From the NCBI GenBank assembly GCA_947650285.1, contig CANTFL010000080.1, forward strand, positions 186,001 to 250,000: a DNA stretch of 64,000 bases, read 5' to 3'. Origin of the DNA: Hyaloperonospora brassicae (taxonomy: Eukaryota; Oomycota; Peronosporomycetes; Peronosporales; Peronosporaceae). How positions within the stretch are numbered: position 1 is the stretch's first letter; every line of letters begins with the position of its first letter. The translations under genes and the position numbers were made by a program. Positions 45,376-56,100 of this stretch are shown here, piece by piece. The notes beneath the pieces were generated by a model. That model saw only the letters and a program-made list of their open reading frames with translations, had not been told where the DNA came from and searched no databases.

Positions 45376-47508
45376 TTATGTCTTTTTTCGACCGAGATGA
45401 CCGCTCACCGCAGTATCATTTTCCTCATAGAGGATGCGATACTTCCATTTCTCATCATGAGGGACAACGATGCAAGGGGTATCCTCCATATCTGTGCTAT
45501 AGCACAACAGGCCTTGATCGATGGAATATCGATGTAGCCTCGTACGCAATCGTGCCGACAACTTAATGTCTGAGTCGTTAAAGTCCTCGCTCCCCAGAGC
45601 ACGTAGCAAAGCTACACAATGTTCATCTTTGGCATATGCCGAACGAATGAGGTCTGTGACCGATGATGACAGAGTCGTAACATGAGCAAGCTCATAGTCA
45701 GGCCTGCGTGACAACGCATCAGCTAGAGCATTCTGCTTGCCCCGCTTATACTTCACCTCGAAGTTGTACTCGGCAAAGAAGGAAAGCCAACGAGCCATTC
45801 CGTGAGAGAGATGTGGCGACTAAGTCGCACTGCGTAGTGACGCATACTCTGTATAGATCACAAAAGGCTTAGAGCCAAGAAGATGAACTCTGAATTTGAC
45901 GAGAGCATATTTCATTGCTAGTAGCTCTTTGTCATGAACAGGATGGTTCTTTTCTGCAGCCTTCAGCTGCCTGGACTCAAACGCAATGACGCGTTCCCGT
46001 CCATCATTATCTGTTTGTAACAGAGCACTGCCGATGGCAAAGTCAGATGCGTCGCAGACGACACTGAAAGGCCGATCAGGATCGGGCAAAGCCAAGATTG
46101 GCGCATGAAGAAGGCTCTCTTTTACAGCCGTAAAGGCTTCCTGCTCGGTGTTCGTCCAACACCATTCCACATCCTTTTTAAGACGATTGGATAATGGTCG
46201 AGCCATGTCTGCATAGTTTGCACTATACTTGTGTAAGTAATTGGCAAGACCAAGCCACTTACGTAAGTCCTTTTGGTTCTGAGGAACCGGTCAATCGAAT
46301 ATGGCTTTTATCTTAGCGGGATCCGCTCTAAGACCACGCTTCCCAATGAAGCACCCTAAAAAGGGAATCTCTTCTGCATCAAAGATGCACTTCGACGCGT
46401 TGGCGTACAACTTATTTGTGCGCATGCACTCGAGCACCGCTCGTAAATGGTCGATGTGATTGTCCACATCTGACCGACCGTTCATGACACGACTATGGAC
46501 AAAGATGTCATCAAAGTACGTCTGTGCATATCCTCGGTGAGGTCTGAACAATTGTGTCACAAGACGATTGAATGTAGCCGGGGCATTTGATAACCCTTGC
46601 GGCATAACAAGCCACTCCCAGAGCATACCGCTTGGAGTACTGACCGCTGTCAGCGGAATATCGCTTTCTCGCATGAGAAGCTGGTAATAACCATCGACTA
46701 AATCGAGTGCACTGTACATTGTACATCCCACCATATTTTTCTGAAGGACATCCTTCCTCGCAATTGGTGTCTGAGCCGGGGGGGTGGCTGCATTAAGCTT
46801 ATTGTAAGCATGAACAATGCACCACTTCCCATTGGGCTTTTAGACACAGAAGGTCGGTGTGGAATGGGAATTTTTGCTCTCACGTATCATTAATGCCGCG
46901 TGCTTTGCACGAAAGAAGTCGTCAATGACGTCACACTGTTCCTTCGGTAAAGGCCACTACCGTGTTACGCCGTATTTAGTTCCAGGAACCAAGTCAATTT
47001 CATGACGTACACCTCTATCGGGAGGTAAGACGGACGGTGGGTTGTGACACACCACGTCCTGAAACTCCTTTACCAAAGGATAGAACGGATCAAGAGGATC
47101 CTTAAGGATCGAAGATCCACTACGGGCATCCAATGCCGCCTTTGTGTCCTCAAGGACAGACTCGTCCAATAACGAGTTTGTGTTCAACTCAATATCTGTC
47201 CGAATGACCACTAACTCGGATAATTCTCCTGCCTGTAAGGCTTGGCTAAATTCACCGTCAGACATTTCGTCTAGTTCAAAGAGAGTGTCCAAAAGTCGAA
47301 GAGTCTCAAGACTAATATTGCCATCGATCTGGACAGTCAACCCATTGACAAGTGTATATAGTGTATTATTACTATTATCACTTCGTGACTTCTTAGACGT
47401 CGGGCGCTTCACAGTGGCCACCTTACGCTGGAATCGTTTCCTCACAGAAATCATACGCCCTAGAGGCCGGGACAGTCGGGTCCCCGTGGTTGCTATTTGT
47501 CTTAGCAC
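45376..47508 (-). pseudogene. gypsy 2 RT and RNase H, decayed (shared tract)
   Basis: Same modules and same breaks as gypsy 1: RT entry at 46957-47508, RT core with YFDD at 46291-46734, RNase H at 45820-46206 ending in IYTEYASL, and the RNase H/integrase linker at 45376-45798. It differs from copy 1 by isolated substitutions and by a G-run of 7 where copy 1 has 11. Confidence 0.9.
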
Positions 47509-48430
47509 GCTCTAGACGAGAGCTCATGTCTTGAACGACATCTGTTGAAGTGTTACGTAACTCAAACACTTCACCCAGTGGATTTACACGGACCACTTCA
47601 CGTACAGCATTCGGGCCTAGCCCTGAACGCTCTGGCTTCTCGCCATCAATGTCATTACCGACATTCAGTGAGGTGCCATCACGGCCGTCCTCACTCTGTG
47701 TATTTTCACGTGCCACCGCACTGACATCATGGAAATTACTTCCTGTATGTCCCGCTCGTAGGCCAACCATGCTTGACGCATGCGGTGACTCATTATCACA
47801 ACGAGTATCACTCAACGAAGTAGAACTCCCTTCACACACGGTGAAAGCACTCCGCTCAATATGGATGTCATTGACATTGGAGTTGATTAACTCTGACATA
47901 CCAATGTCGAGCACATTGACATCTTCCGTCAATGGCTCGCGCCAATAGCGCTTTTGCTGCCTAGCAAAGGTGGGTTCATGACTCTTTATAGCTTTGCTAG
48001 GAACATTGCGCGTTTCGCCTAAGGTCTTAGACCTCCAATCAATCCATGGCCCATGGCGTTCAAGCCAAGCGATACCTAGAATGAGATTATATCTTGAATC
48101 CAAATCGAGGACAAGACAGCGTTCAATGCTGTCAAAGTCCAAAAACTTCACACCCAAGTTCAACGGAATTATAAGCACCGTGACGCGACTACCAATCGCT
48201 AAACGAACGGCGATCGAATCACCTTCATGCGCTTTGAGCGCTTCAGCATATCGCTGACTTCCCTCAAGGGAACGACGTCGAGAATAATTGCGTGATGCTC
48301 CGGAGTCGATTAATATCGACCAGTGCTTCCCAAAGCCTTTAACTTTCGCCTCGGCGACTAACAATCTAGGCTTGTTTCCACGCTCTGTGCTGGTGGGCAC
48401 AGAGCTCGGTGGGGCTAAGCCCTGTTTCAC
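47423..48430 (-). pseudogene. gypsy 2 aspartic protease and linker (shared tract)
   Basis: 335 codons, identical in length to gypsy 1. The active site is ILIDSGASRNY. Isolated differences from copy 1 include GDSIAV against GDSITV and LGIAWL against LGMAWL. It continues into RT only by a frame change. Confidence 0.88.
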
Positions 48431-48573
48431 TCTACCTCGTAGAGAAGCAACAGAACTCAGTTCTTCCCCAGTAGGGCGCCACGCACCTACTGGGTGTCGA
48501 CGTTTCCCCGTGACATACCAGGTTTCTGGTTGTGGCTGGGGTTTCGACTTATAGGAGTCGGTTGTTGCTTACG

Positions 48574-49343
48574 CAAAGGACAAGTAGGACGCAAGTGTTA
48601 AGTGCTTCCGCACATATAACAGCGTCTCACTTTCTGTCGTTGCTCTGCAACATGAAGCTCCGCTTCACCTTCATCTTCAGCATTGCTGAGATCCATCGGA
48701 TCTGGCTTACAGTAAGCCGAGGTGCTCGTAGAGGTTGCCCTCGCAAAGCTTGGGTTGTACTCATTCCAACCAAGTCTGGCCGACTTGAAGTTGTGCTCAG
48801 TATTTTGACCGATGCTAACAGCCTCCTCAAAAGTAGAGGGATGGACCCGAAACACCTCGGTCCTGGCAACGCCATTACGAATACCTTCTAGAAGACAGTC
48901 ACGTAGACTGTCTCAGGGATAGGGTCAGACTGCATAGCAGCCATAAGAGTTCTAAAACGCTTAGGCATAGTACGACAACTCATTCTTACCCTGACGGGTG
49001 GACAAGAGCGTGAGAGCACGCGATAAGCCTGGTTAGGCGGCGAGAAAACTCGCAAAAGGTCTAACTTGATCGAATCCCATGCGAATAACGCCAAGTCGAC
49101 CGACGTGCCTTACGCCAGAGCCCACTCTCTAGCTCTTCAATCGAGCTTGGAGATAGCCAGCGAGACCCGCTGGTACTCCAGTGAGATAAGGCCAGATATC
49201 ATGGCCCTCTCAATCTCACGTATCCAGAGAGTGAGGTTTTCACCCTCCTTTTCGGAGTAACATTTAACGTCCACCCGAAGGGAACGAGTCTTAGCCTCTT
49301 CATCTGGCATCTCCACGTAGCGTGTTGGCATAGCCGACGCCAC
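48574..49343 (-). pseudogene. gypsy 2 gag, decayed (shared tract)
   Basis: The same three Gag fragments as in gypsy 1, separated by the same stops and frameshift (49137-49343, 48888-49094, 48598-48855). The zinc-knuckle start CYMCGST is present. Confidence 0.87.
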
Positions 49344-49578
49344 TTGGTTTTAAACCTGCCCTAGAAGGGCCGTTTCATACTGCATGAAGGTCTCGACTCG
49401 TGATTGAGCACATCGGGACCTTGTGCAGCTAGAACCTCCACATACTCTGGGCCTACAACCGCGGTCAGCTTATCAAGCGCGACCTTTTGGGCCTCAGAGA
49501 GGGGTGTGGATTGCTCCATCCTCACAGAGGATCAGTCGTTACCGACTCAGGCGTAGATTGACTACAAGTGCTGCCAAG

Positions 49579-50051
49579 TGTAGCGGAGCTACACAGCTCC
49601 TTAAGTCAGAGGAATACTTAACGCTCGATGAGCAACTTAGGTTCTACGAACCCGACTCAGAGAGCCAACAAGCTCAGAGAACTTACGGTCCCTGTTCCAG
49701 GGGGACCAAACGATTTAAGAGAATCACAGCACAGAGTGCTCAAGAGTAGCTACCTTTACAGGCGTTGCTAGCTCTTCCGATCAAGACGCCTCGCAAGGCA
49801 CGAGTCTTATGTTGATCAAAAGGGGAACTGAATTTTTATTTCTTTGATTAACCTAAAAGAACACCTTAGAACAACGTATTTAACCTGCCCTAAATAACCT
49901 CTTAAAAGATCTAGCAATCAATTGATGACAGACATCGGTCTTCAACAATTGATACACTCACTGTGTTCTAAAATTACTTTACAGGGTAACCCCCTCTCAT
50001 GTGTGCACCACACCTATCGTCGACTACCAGCCGACGTGTTACCCAGTTACA
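49579..50051 (-). repeat. gypsy 2 5' LTR, mosaic
   Basis: 473 bp. The first ~40-60 bp match gypsy 1 (CTTAAGTCAGAGGAATAC). From about 49639 on the sequence matches the gypsy 2 3' LTR (CTTAGGTTC, one repeat unit). The second TCACT copy follows at 50052. Confidence 0.9.
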
Positions 50052-50802
50052 TCACTAGTACCCCATTCAACAACATCACCAATGAACGATCCTTTTCTAC
50101 GGTTCAAACCGCTACAACCATCGTCCACTTGTAACCACTCGAACCGCTACAAACCATCATCCACTTCTACCGATTCATCGTCTGCAACGGCCAAGATGAG
50201 ATTATCACTGCATCCAGGATTCTTTCTGCCTGTCAACCTCTCGTTACCGAAGGTTGTCGTATCCTAGCCACAAGCATGCTTACTTCATAGTCAGTATCAT
50301 GTGTAGCCGTTTGAACTGCATCCAAGGCTACGAGCAGTCGATGTTACCAAGTAGCCGGAGCGGCCTGGCGAAGAAGACGCTTGTTCCACATCGGTTTCCC
50401 CACCCACTGCCGTAGCAGTGTTTCGGTCTTCAAGTGGTTGACGGTCTCTAACTGTAACAATTCAGTCTACCTGTAACAATTCAGTCGATCAAGTCCATAC
50501 GTTGAGACGGATGGATCGAAGACTTCAACGAGACGAAACGATCGAGGAACAGCAATGATTTATTCTTCGGCTCAACTCATACTAGCAAACCAATACGCTT
50601 CTTCACCTCGTCTCATCTCAGACTCACTCAGCTTCACTCCACTCCGATCGATCTACTGAATCAACCGCATCAGCAGTCGCAGAGCGCGGAAGATGATTGA
50701 GCAAACGCATGACCGTGCGAAAAGGAAAGTCGTCTTTTCGTCTTACCGTGCAGTCCGCACGCTCACCAACCACGCCCCCATTTGCCACCACCACCGCCCC
50801 AT

Positions 50803-51090
50803 TTACCACCACCGCCCCCATTTACCACCACCGCCACCCCATTTACCACCACCACCGCCCCATTTACCACCACCACCGCCCCATTTACCACCTCCGCCTC
50901 CCCATCTTCTCTCTTGCTGGCCATCGTCATCATCTTCGTTCATCGCCTCGGCGTCGGGTTGCATGCTCGTCTCATCGCTGACAGCATCTTCGGCGGTGGC
51001 GTCTGCAAGAGCTCGCAACGCGGGTGTCTCTGTGGCCAGGACGCTTGTCGTAGCGAGGACGGCAGCAGCAAGGACGGCAGTGAACTTCAT
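50803..51090 (-). CDS. small secreted Gly-rich GGGGGKW-repeat protein, copy 1 (frameshifted end)
   Basis: 95 aa from the ATG at 51090. Residues 1-19 (MKFTAVLAAAVLATTSVLA) form a signal peptide. The mature part has RALA at 26-29, an acidic stretch, then NEDDDDGQQERR (ending at 62), followed by tandem GGGGGKW heptads. RxLx followed by an acidic-ERR motif recalls the RxLR-dEER layout of oomycete effectors, but the canonical RxLR is not present. A 2-nt loss in the fifth repeat diverts the frame to GRWW and a stop; the downstream DNA still encodes one more repeat and the original GRGW end. Gly-rich repeat proteins of this kind are often wall-associated. The function is unknown. Confidence 0.75.
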   Translation of the reverse strand: MKFTAVLAAAVLATTSVLATETPALRALADATAEDAVSDETSMQPDAEAMNEDDDDGQQERRWGGGGGKWGGGGGKWGGGGGKWGGGGGKWGRWW

Positions 51091-51204
51091 TGTCGTTGTG
51101 AAAGTACTTTGTGACTTGGCTCGTTCGTCTCGTGTCGGAAGCGAATTTCGTTGTGAGTAGTAGAATGAATGCAGCTCGATGAGCTGTGTTTGTCCCACCC
51201 CCAT

Positions 51205-51227
51205 TATAACGGGACATAACGGGATGA
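51205..51227 (-). promoter_or_regulatory. candidate core promoter region of the Gly-rich gene
   Basis: About 115-135 bp upstream of the ATG the minus strand reads TCCCGTTATGTCCCGTTATAA, with CCCGTTAT twice in tandem and a TATAA. The same sequence is upstream of the D2 copy (58798-58820). This is a positional suggestion only. Confidence 0.3.
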
Positions 51228-51310
51228 TGGAGAACTCTTCGGAACTCAAGGAACGTGCTCTGAGAAAAGATGCGCCAGCTGCCATCACGTCAAGAACAAT
51301 TGAAAAATAG

Positions 51311-51373
51311 TCGGACAATCAGCCGTGTATGTCGGATAATCGAATGTGTTTGTCGAATAATCAGCCGTGCATG
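51311..51373. repeat. three 21-bp tandem repeats upstream of the Gly-rich gene
   Basis: Three consecutive 21-mers with the pattern TCGgAtAATCAGCCGTGtATG, followed by a partial fourth. They lie 221-283 bp upstream of the start codon and are conserved at 58904-58966 upstream of the D2 copy. They could be repeated regulatory sites. Confidence 0.7.
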
Positions 51374-51399
51374 TTGGATCCGGACATGTCGATGGCTTT

Positions 51400-51704
51400 G
51401 CCACCTATTCGGTGCAACAACTCTCGCTCGAGAAATGTGGTCTCATCTCGGAGAGGCGTGTGCTTCACGCATAGCGTCGATCATTGCTAAGATACTATCA
51501 GTGGGCTACAATGATGACAACCGAGCTCTCGGGTATCCGGGAACTGCACACTTTGATCGGTGCGTTTCACCTCTTGGAAGATATGTTGAACGCTGCCGTC
51601 CGGACAGATCCGATCCTGATGTCTTCCAAGTTGCCTCGACAACTCTCGCAACGATGCTTGGCGCGTTCGCAAAGAGACACAACCAAGAACAGAAATACTT
51701 TTAG
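51400..51704 (+). other. unidentified open frame in D1
   Basis: A plus-strand frame stays open here (…ASRIASIIAKILSVGYNDD…, ending HNQEQKYF) and also in D2 (to 59298). The differences between D1 and D2 in this frame are mostly amino-acid-changing (for example RPDRSD against RLDKPD), so there is no sign of selection. No domain, start context or splice sites are recognised. It is probably not a gene, but it may be a transposon-derived remnant. Confidence 0.2.
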
Positions 51705-52097
51705 ACGTGTACAAACACATCGGAGAATAGTAGTAGGCATATTGGGTCGCTCTGCACACGTCCATACTAAAGCTTACAAACTTTTAGCTCTCTCTCTCTA
51801 TCGTTCATTTAATTTTGCTCTAGGTACAATGAACTGCTCCAAGTCGAATCAAAATGTAAGCGTACAATCCTTTTGGCAAGCGATGCGACCGACACCTTCG
51901 CGTGACCGGATGGTTTTGGTTCGACTGATATTATGTTCATTTCCTCTGTCAGGAGACTTTGTCTCTTCACGTGAGCCAACTGAGAGCAGCCAATCAATGG
52001 TCAACGCCGGCTTCGTCAACTCCGCCGATGAAACGCACAACACCTCCATAAGTGCAAATGCGGCGGCAGTGATAGCTTGCAAACCGATTCGGTATCT

Positions 52098-52139
52098 CCA
52101 CCGCATTTGCGTTTATGGAGATAGACGCAAATGCGGTGG
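52098..52139. repeat. 15-bp perfect inverted repeat (hairpin)
   Basis: CCACCGCATTTGCGT at 52098-52112 and its exact complement at 52125-52139, with a 12-nt loop. It sits at the right edge of D1. The right arm continues into GGCAATGATAACCTGCAAACCGAA, a near copy of the sequence just left of the hairpin, so the structure combines a direct and an inverted duplication. Confidence 0.9.
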
Positions 52140-52850
52140 CAATGATAACCTGCAAACCGAATATGACATGTACACCAGAGCCACGGTCGCAGTACTGAAC
52201 GAAACCACGAAGGCTATGGAAGTGGTGGCAAACTGGGTGAACCGTCACCGCTTGGCTCGTTTTGATCGATTGGCAGCGGCAGGCGTCTGAATATTTTTGG
52301 GATTATTACGTCGGCAAGTTGCAAGCAGAAAAAGACTGGTCACGTTATCATGACGTGTGTGAACTCGTGGAGGTGGGGGTTGTCGGAGGTAACAGAGGGG
52401 AATTCTTGACAATGCCAGCCATACGAACATTTACGTTGCAAAATCTATCGAAACGAGGATCTTCAAGTCGACAGTGTTCGCCCTGTTTTGTCAGAACATA
52501 AAGTTACCATCTTGGCATGACCTATCGACTACCCGGTCATATTTTGGCCCGCCAAATCACATGTTCATCTTTGTTGCCAGCCATCAAGCGTGTCAAGATA
52601 ATGACACCTACGCCGAGTCCATGTCGAACAAGACACTACACAAATTCTGTATCAAATAATTGAGGCAGATGACAAGAAATGTCGGATGGGAGCTGCTTGC
52701 AAATGGGACTTATCTTAACGTATACACGTGCCGAGAACCTGTGACCCACATGACAATCTTTGGATATGGTGAACAGGGACCGCCAAATTCTGGTACACAA
52801 TTTCGACCAACCCCTACAAACCATCCATTTTTATCGCTTGACCCACTACA
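52140..52850. other. spacer between D1 and D2
   Basis: No gene is recognised. It contains the 22-bp block AACTCGTGGAGGTGGGGGTTGT (52362-52383), which reappears beside copia B at 57692-57713. Confidence 0.5.
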
Positions 52851-52878
52851 AACGATCCTTTTCTACGCTCATACAACC

Positions 52879-53132
52879 TGTTATGTCGAAGGAAAATTGG
52901 AAAGTGTATTGAATTAGTTTTCCTATGAACTTACTCGTCGTGTTATCTTCTTCTACCTTGTAGCTTTCCCTGTTCTTGATGGATTCTAGAACATACACTT
53001 AAGGTAGTTCTAGAATCATCAGACTGCACGTGAACCGTTTACACCCTGTCGTATCATCGCTGTCTTGTCACTTGTGCGTAGCAAATCACAGTTGGCTTTG
53101 TTGACCGTGCATTGACAGTGCACACATCAACA
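52879..53132 (-). repeat. copia B 3' LTR
   Basis: 254 bp, TG...CA, ending CACACATCAACA (copy A has CACCCATCAACA). It carries both TTCTAGAA boxes. Confidence 0.95.
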
Positions 53133-53139
53133 CTCCCAC

Positions 53140-56100
53140 TCACTGTTGATGCTCGGGTCCATCACGTACCTTGATGTCCATTCCGGCACGGAGGTACTGG
53201 AATCGCTTGGTGCCGAGTGCCTTCGTTAGTATGTCGGCAAGTTGATGTTCCGTCTCCTTGTAGATCACCTTTATATCACCGGCCAGAACTTTCTCTCGGA
53301 CAAAGTGGTGACGTATGTCTACGTGTTTAGTCCGCGCATGGTATCCTGGGTTTGTTGCGAGAGCAATGGCTCCTTGATTATCCTCGTAGATGACAGTAGG
53401 ATTCTTCTGCTCGAATCCGAGGTCAGCCATTAACATCCTTGCCCATAGTATGTCTTGAGTGCACATGCTTAGCGCCATGTATTCAGCCTCAGAAGTACTC
53501 AATGCAACGGTGCGTTGGTACTTAGACTTAAATATAACAGGGCCTCCATTAAGCACCAGCAAAACACCAGATACCGATCGACGGTCGTCCAAGCTGTTTC
53601 CCCAATCGGCGTCACTATACGCTGTTAGTTGTTGCTGTAGTTTGTCAACACTGTAGTGTAATCCAAAACCACTCGTCGAGCGGAGGTATCTTAGCACTTT
53701 GATTAGTGCCTTCCAGTGTTGTGAGCCAGGGTTTTCTGCAAATCGTCCAAGTTGGCTCACAGGAAATGCTGCGTCTGGTCTGGTCGTGGTCACTATAAAC
53801 AGCAGTCGTCCCAGCAATTGGCGGTACGGTGTACGACTCATGGCTTGTCTTTCGACATCGGACTTTGGACTGTTTGCGCTGGACAGTTTCATGCTCTGAT
53901 CACATGGGTTACCAGTTGGTCGGGCTTGAGTCTGTCCAAACATGTCTGCAGTCTCCTCGATGTATCTTTGTTGCGAAATAAACATCTCACGCTTCTTTCG
54001 GTCGTACATAACTTCCATTCCAAGCAAGTGCTTCACTGGACCAAGGTCTTTGGTTTGAAACCGCTGAGAGATTTGTTCTTTCACCTTGCGTACCGTGGTT
54101 GCTTCTTTTGCAGCCACAATCATATCATCAACGTATAAGCACACGTACGCCCAGCCTTCACCATCCTTTATCTTGTATATGCATCGATCAGCACCGCACG
54201 CGACAAATCCCATCTCCAGTAATGCATTGTGAATCGTCTTATTCCAGGCATTTGCAGCCTGCTTAAGTCCGTAAAGCGCGCGATTCAATTTAAGTACAAA
54301 CTCGCTGCCAATTTTCATCCCTTTGGGTGGTAACAAGTATACTTCTTCTTGTAGGTCGGCATTCAGGTAGGCCGTATCAACATCAAGCTGGTCGATCACA
54401 TATCCTGCTGCGCAGCAAATCGACAATAGCATCCTGATGGAGTTCATACTGGCGACAGCCGCGTACGTCTCGAAAAAGTTGATACCATATTGTTGCAGGA
54501 ATCCGAGCGCCACAAGTCGTGCTTTGTATCGACCATCACTCTTTTTAGCCCATACCCACTTCGATCCAATCGGTTTCATTCCAGGCTTGCGTACAATTGG
54601 TGTCCACGTCTTGTTACGCTCATGAGCCGCAAATTCATTCTCAATAGCTTTAATCCATTGGTATCTGTCAGGTCCATTCACTGCCTCCGCATAAGAGCCA
54701 GGTAAATCACGAGCTATCATGGCAACTTCTGCTATCAATGCCACATCGCTGTTTATTCGCGATCGCTTGGAAGGAGGTTCGTCATCTTCACTCCCACTGG
54801 CTTCATGGTTTTCATTGTATGGCACAATGCTGTTTTCTGTTGTGGTACTAGTGTTATTGTCTTCCAACAAGAGCTGAACAGGTTGCTCAATTGGTAGCAT
54901 TTCATCAACACCTCCTCGTGGTCCGGATTCACTTCTCCCACTGGCATCGTCAGTAAGAACACGATACTGATGCTCGCGACCGGAACGACGCTTAAGTTGT
55001 GGACGGAACACCATCGCTCCAGAGTCGTGCGGATTGTGTAATTCGAGTTCTTGGTGACGAGGTCCTTGTTGAATTACTTGGGAAGTGTGTTGATGTTGTT
55101 CGTTGTTCATATTTCTTGCAAGATAATGATTGCTTGTCTCACTCGAAGGTGTGTTACTGATGTCATTGTCAGAACTCGGTACTTCCATCTCCACATCTTC
55201 GACAATTTCGTGCTCTTCCATTTCAACGTCTTCATCACCATCTTGTTGCAAGTTACTTGGTTGATCTCCATCATCGTCATCTTGTCGTATTATTATCATC
55301 TTCGGGTGTGGTACAACCGGATTGTCTTCGTAAATGTTACTAACTTCACGTTCATCTAACGCGATCGAACGACTGATCTTGATCGTACCAGTCTCCAGAT
55401 CAAGCACCCTGTAACCCTTGGTGTGTCTTGCATATCCTAACAGCATGCAGCGAAACCCTTTCGCGTCGAATTTCGTGCGCTTTGAGTCATCGATATGTGC
55501 GTATCCAAGTGAACCAAATACACGTAGGTGAGAAATTTCGGGCTTCGTCTTAAAGCACAGTTCAAAAGGAGTCTTCTCCTCGTGATTGCAGTTCGTGGTT
55601 CTGTTAAGTAAATACACCGCCGTATTCACAGCTTCGGCCCACCACTTCTTTGCCACCCGCTTGTAATGCATCATGCTTCTGGCCGTCTCAACAATCGTAC
55701 GGTTCATCCGTTCAGCAACACCGTTTTGTTGAGGACTGTAGGGTACTGTCTTCTGATGGATGATGCCGTGTTTCTTGCAGTACGAAGCAAACCTCTTGTT
55801 TTTGTATTCACCGCCATTGTCAGTACGTATGGCCTTAATACGAAATCCACACTGCTGCTCCATCTCGGTCCGAAATTCAATGAACTTCGACAGTACTTCA
55901 CTCTTGGACTTCAGAAAATATACAGTCACTAATCTTGAAAAATCGTCCACGAGAGACAATACGTATCGTGACCCACCAGGAGTTGGGTTCTTCATAGGGC
56001 CCATGACGTCAGAGTGAATAAGCTGCAGTGGCTGCGTTGTCTTTGTCTTCGACTCTTGTGGAAAACTCGCGACACACAGTTTCCCTTGTAGACACCCTCC

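Larger units (their letters stand above)
42467..50051 (-). mobile_element. Ty3/gypsy chromovirus copy 2 with antisense ORF
   Basis: 7585 bp, LTRs of 475 and 473 bp and a perfect TCACT duplication. The architecture is as in copy 1: minus-strand gag-PR-RT-RH-INT-chromodomain and a plus-strand accessory ORF between pol and the 3' LTR. From 45389 to a point between 49615 and 49639 (inside the 5' LTR) it is nearly identical to copy 1, including its stops and frameshifts. Left of 45389, and in most of the LTR, it is a diverged subfamily. Here integrase is an open 259-codon frame and the antisense ORF is interrupted by only two stops. The two LTRs differ at roughly eight positions plus a 2-bp indel. 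Confidence 0.95.
50085..52098. repeat. duplicated segment D1
   Basis: Direct duplicate of D2, with identity starting at AACGATCCTTTTCTACG (here and at 52851-52867), continuing from ACAACCATC (50114 here, 57725 in D2) and ending near GATTCGGTAT. The two copies differ by scattered substitutions and small indels. The unit contains the GGGGGKW-repeat protein gene, its upstream 21-bp repeats and an unidentified open frame. Confidence 0.9.

Noticed and set aside
50693..51160. His/Pro/Thr-rich plus-strand frames (HHPIYHH-type repeats) opposite the Gly-rich gene, also at 58305-58707
   Set aside because: They are reverse complements of the GGGGGKW repeats. The minus strand has the signal peptide and start codon.
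51311..51373. Possible CRISPR-like array
   Set aside because: The 21-bp units are directly contiguous without spacers, and this is eukaryotic DNA.
51484..52290. 268-codon plus-strand open frame in D1
   Set aside because: It is broken in D2 by indels, has no domain, overlaps another frame and runs through the hairpin. Chance is the best explanation.
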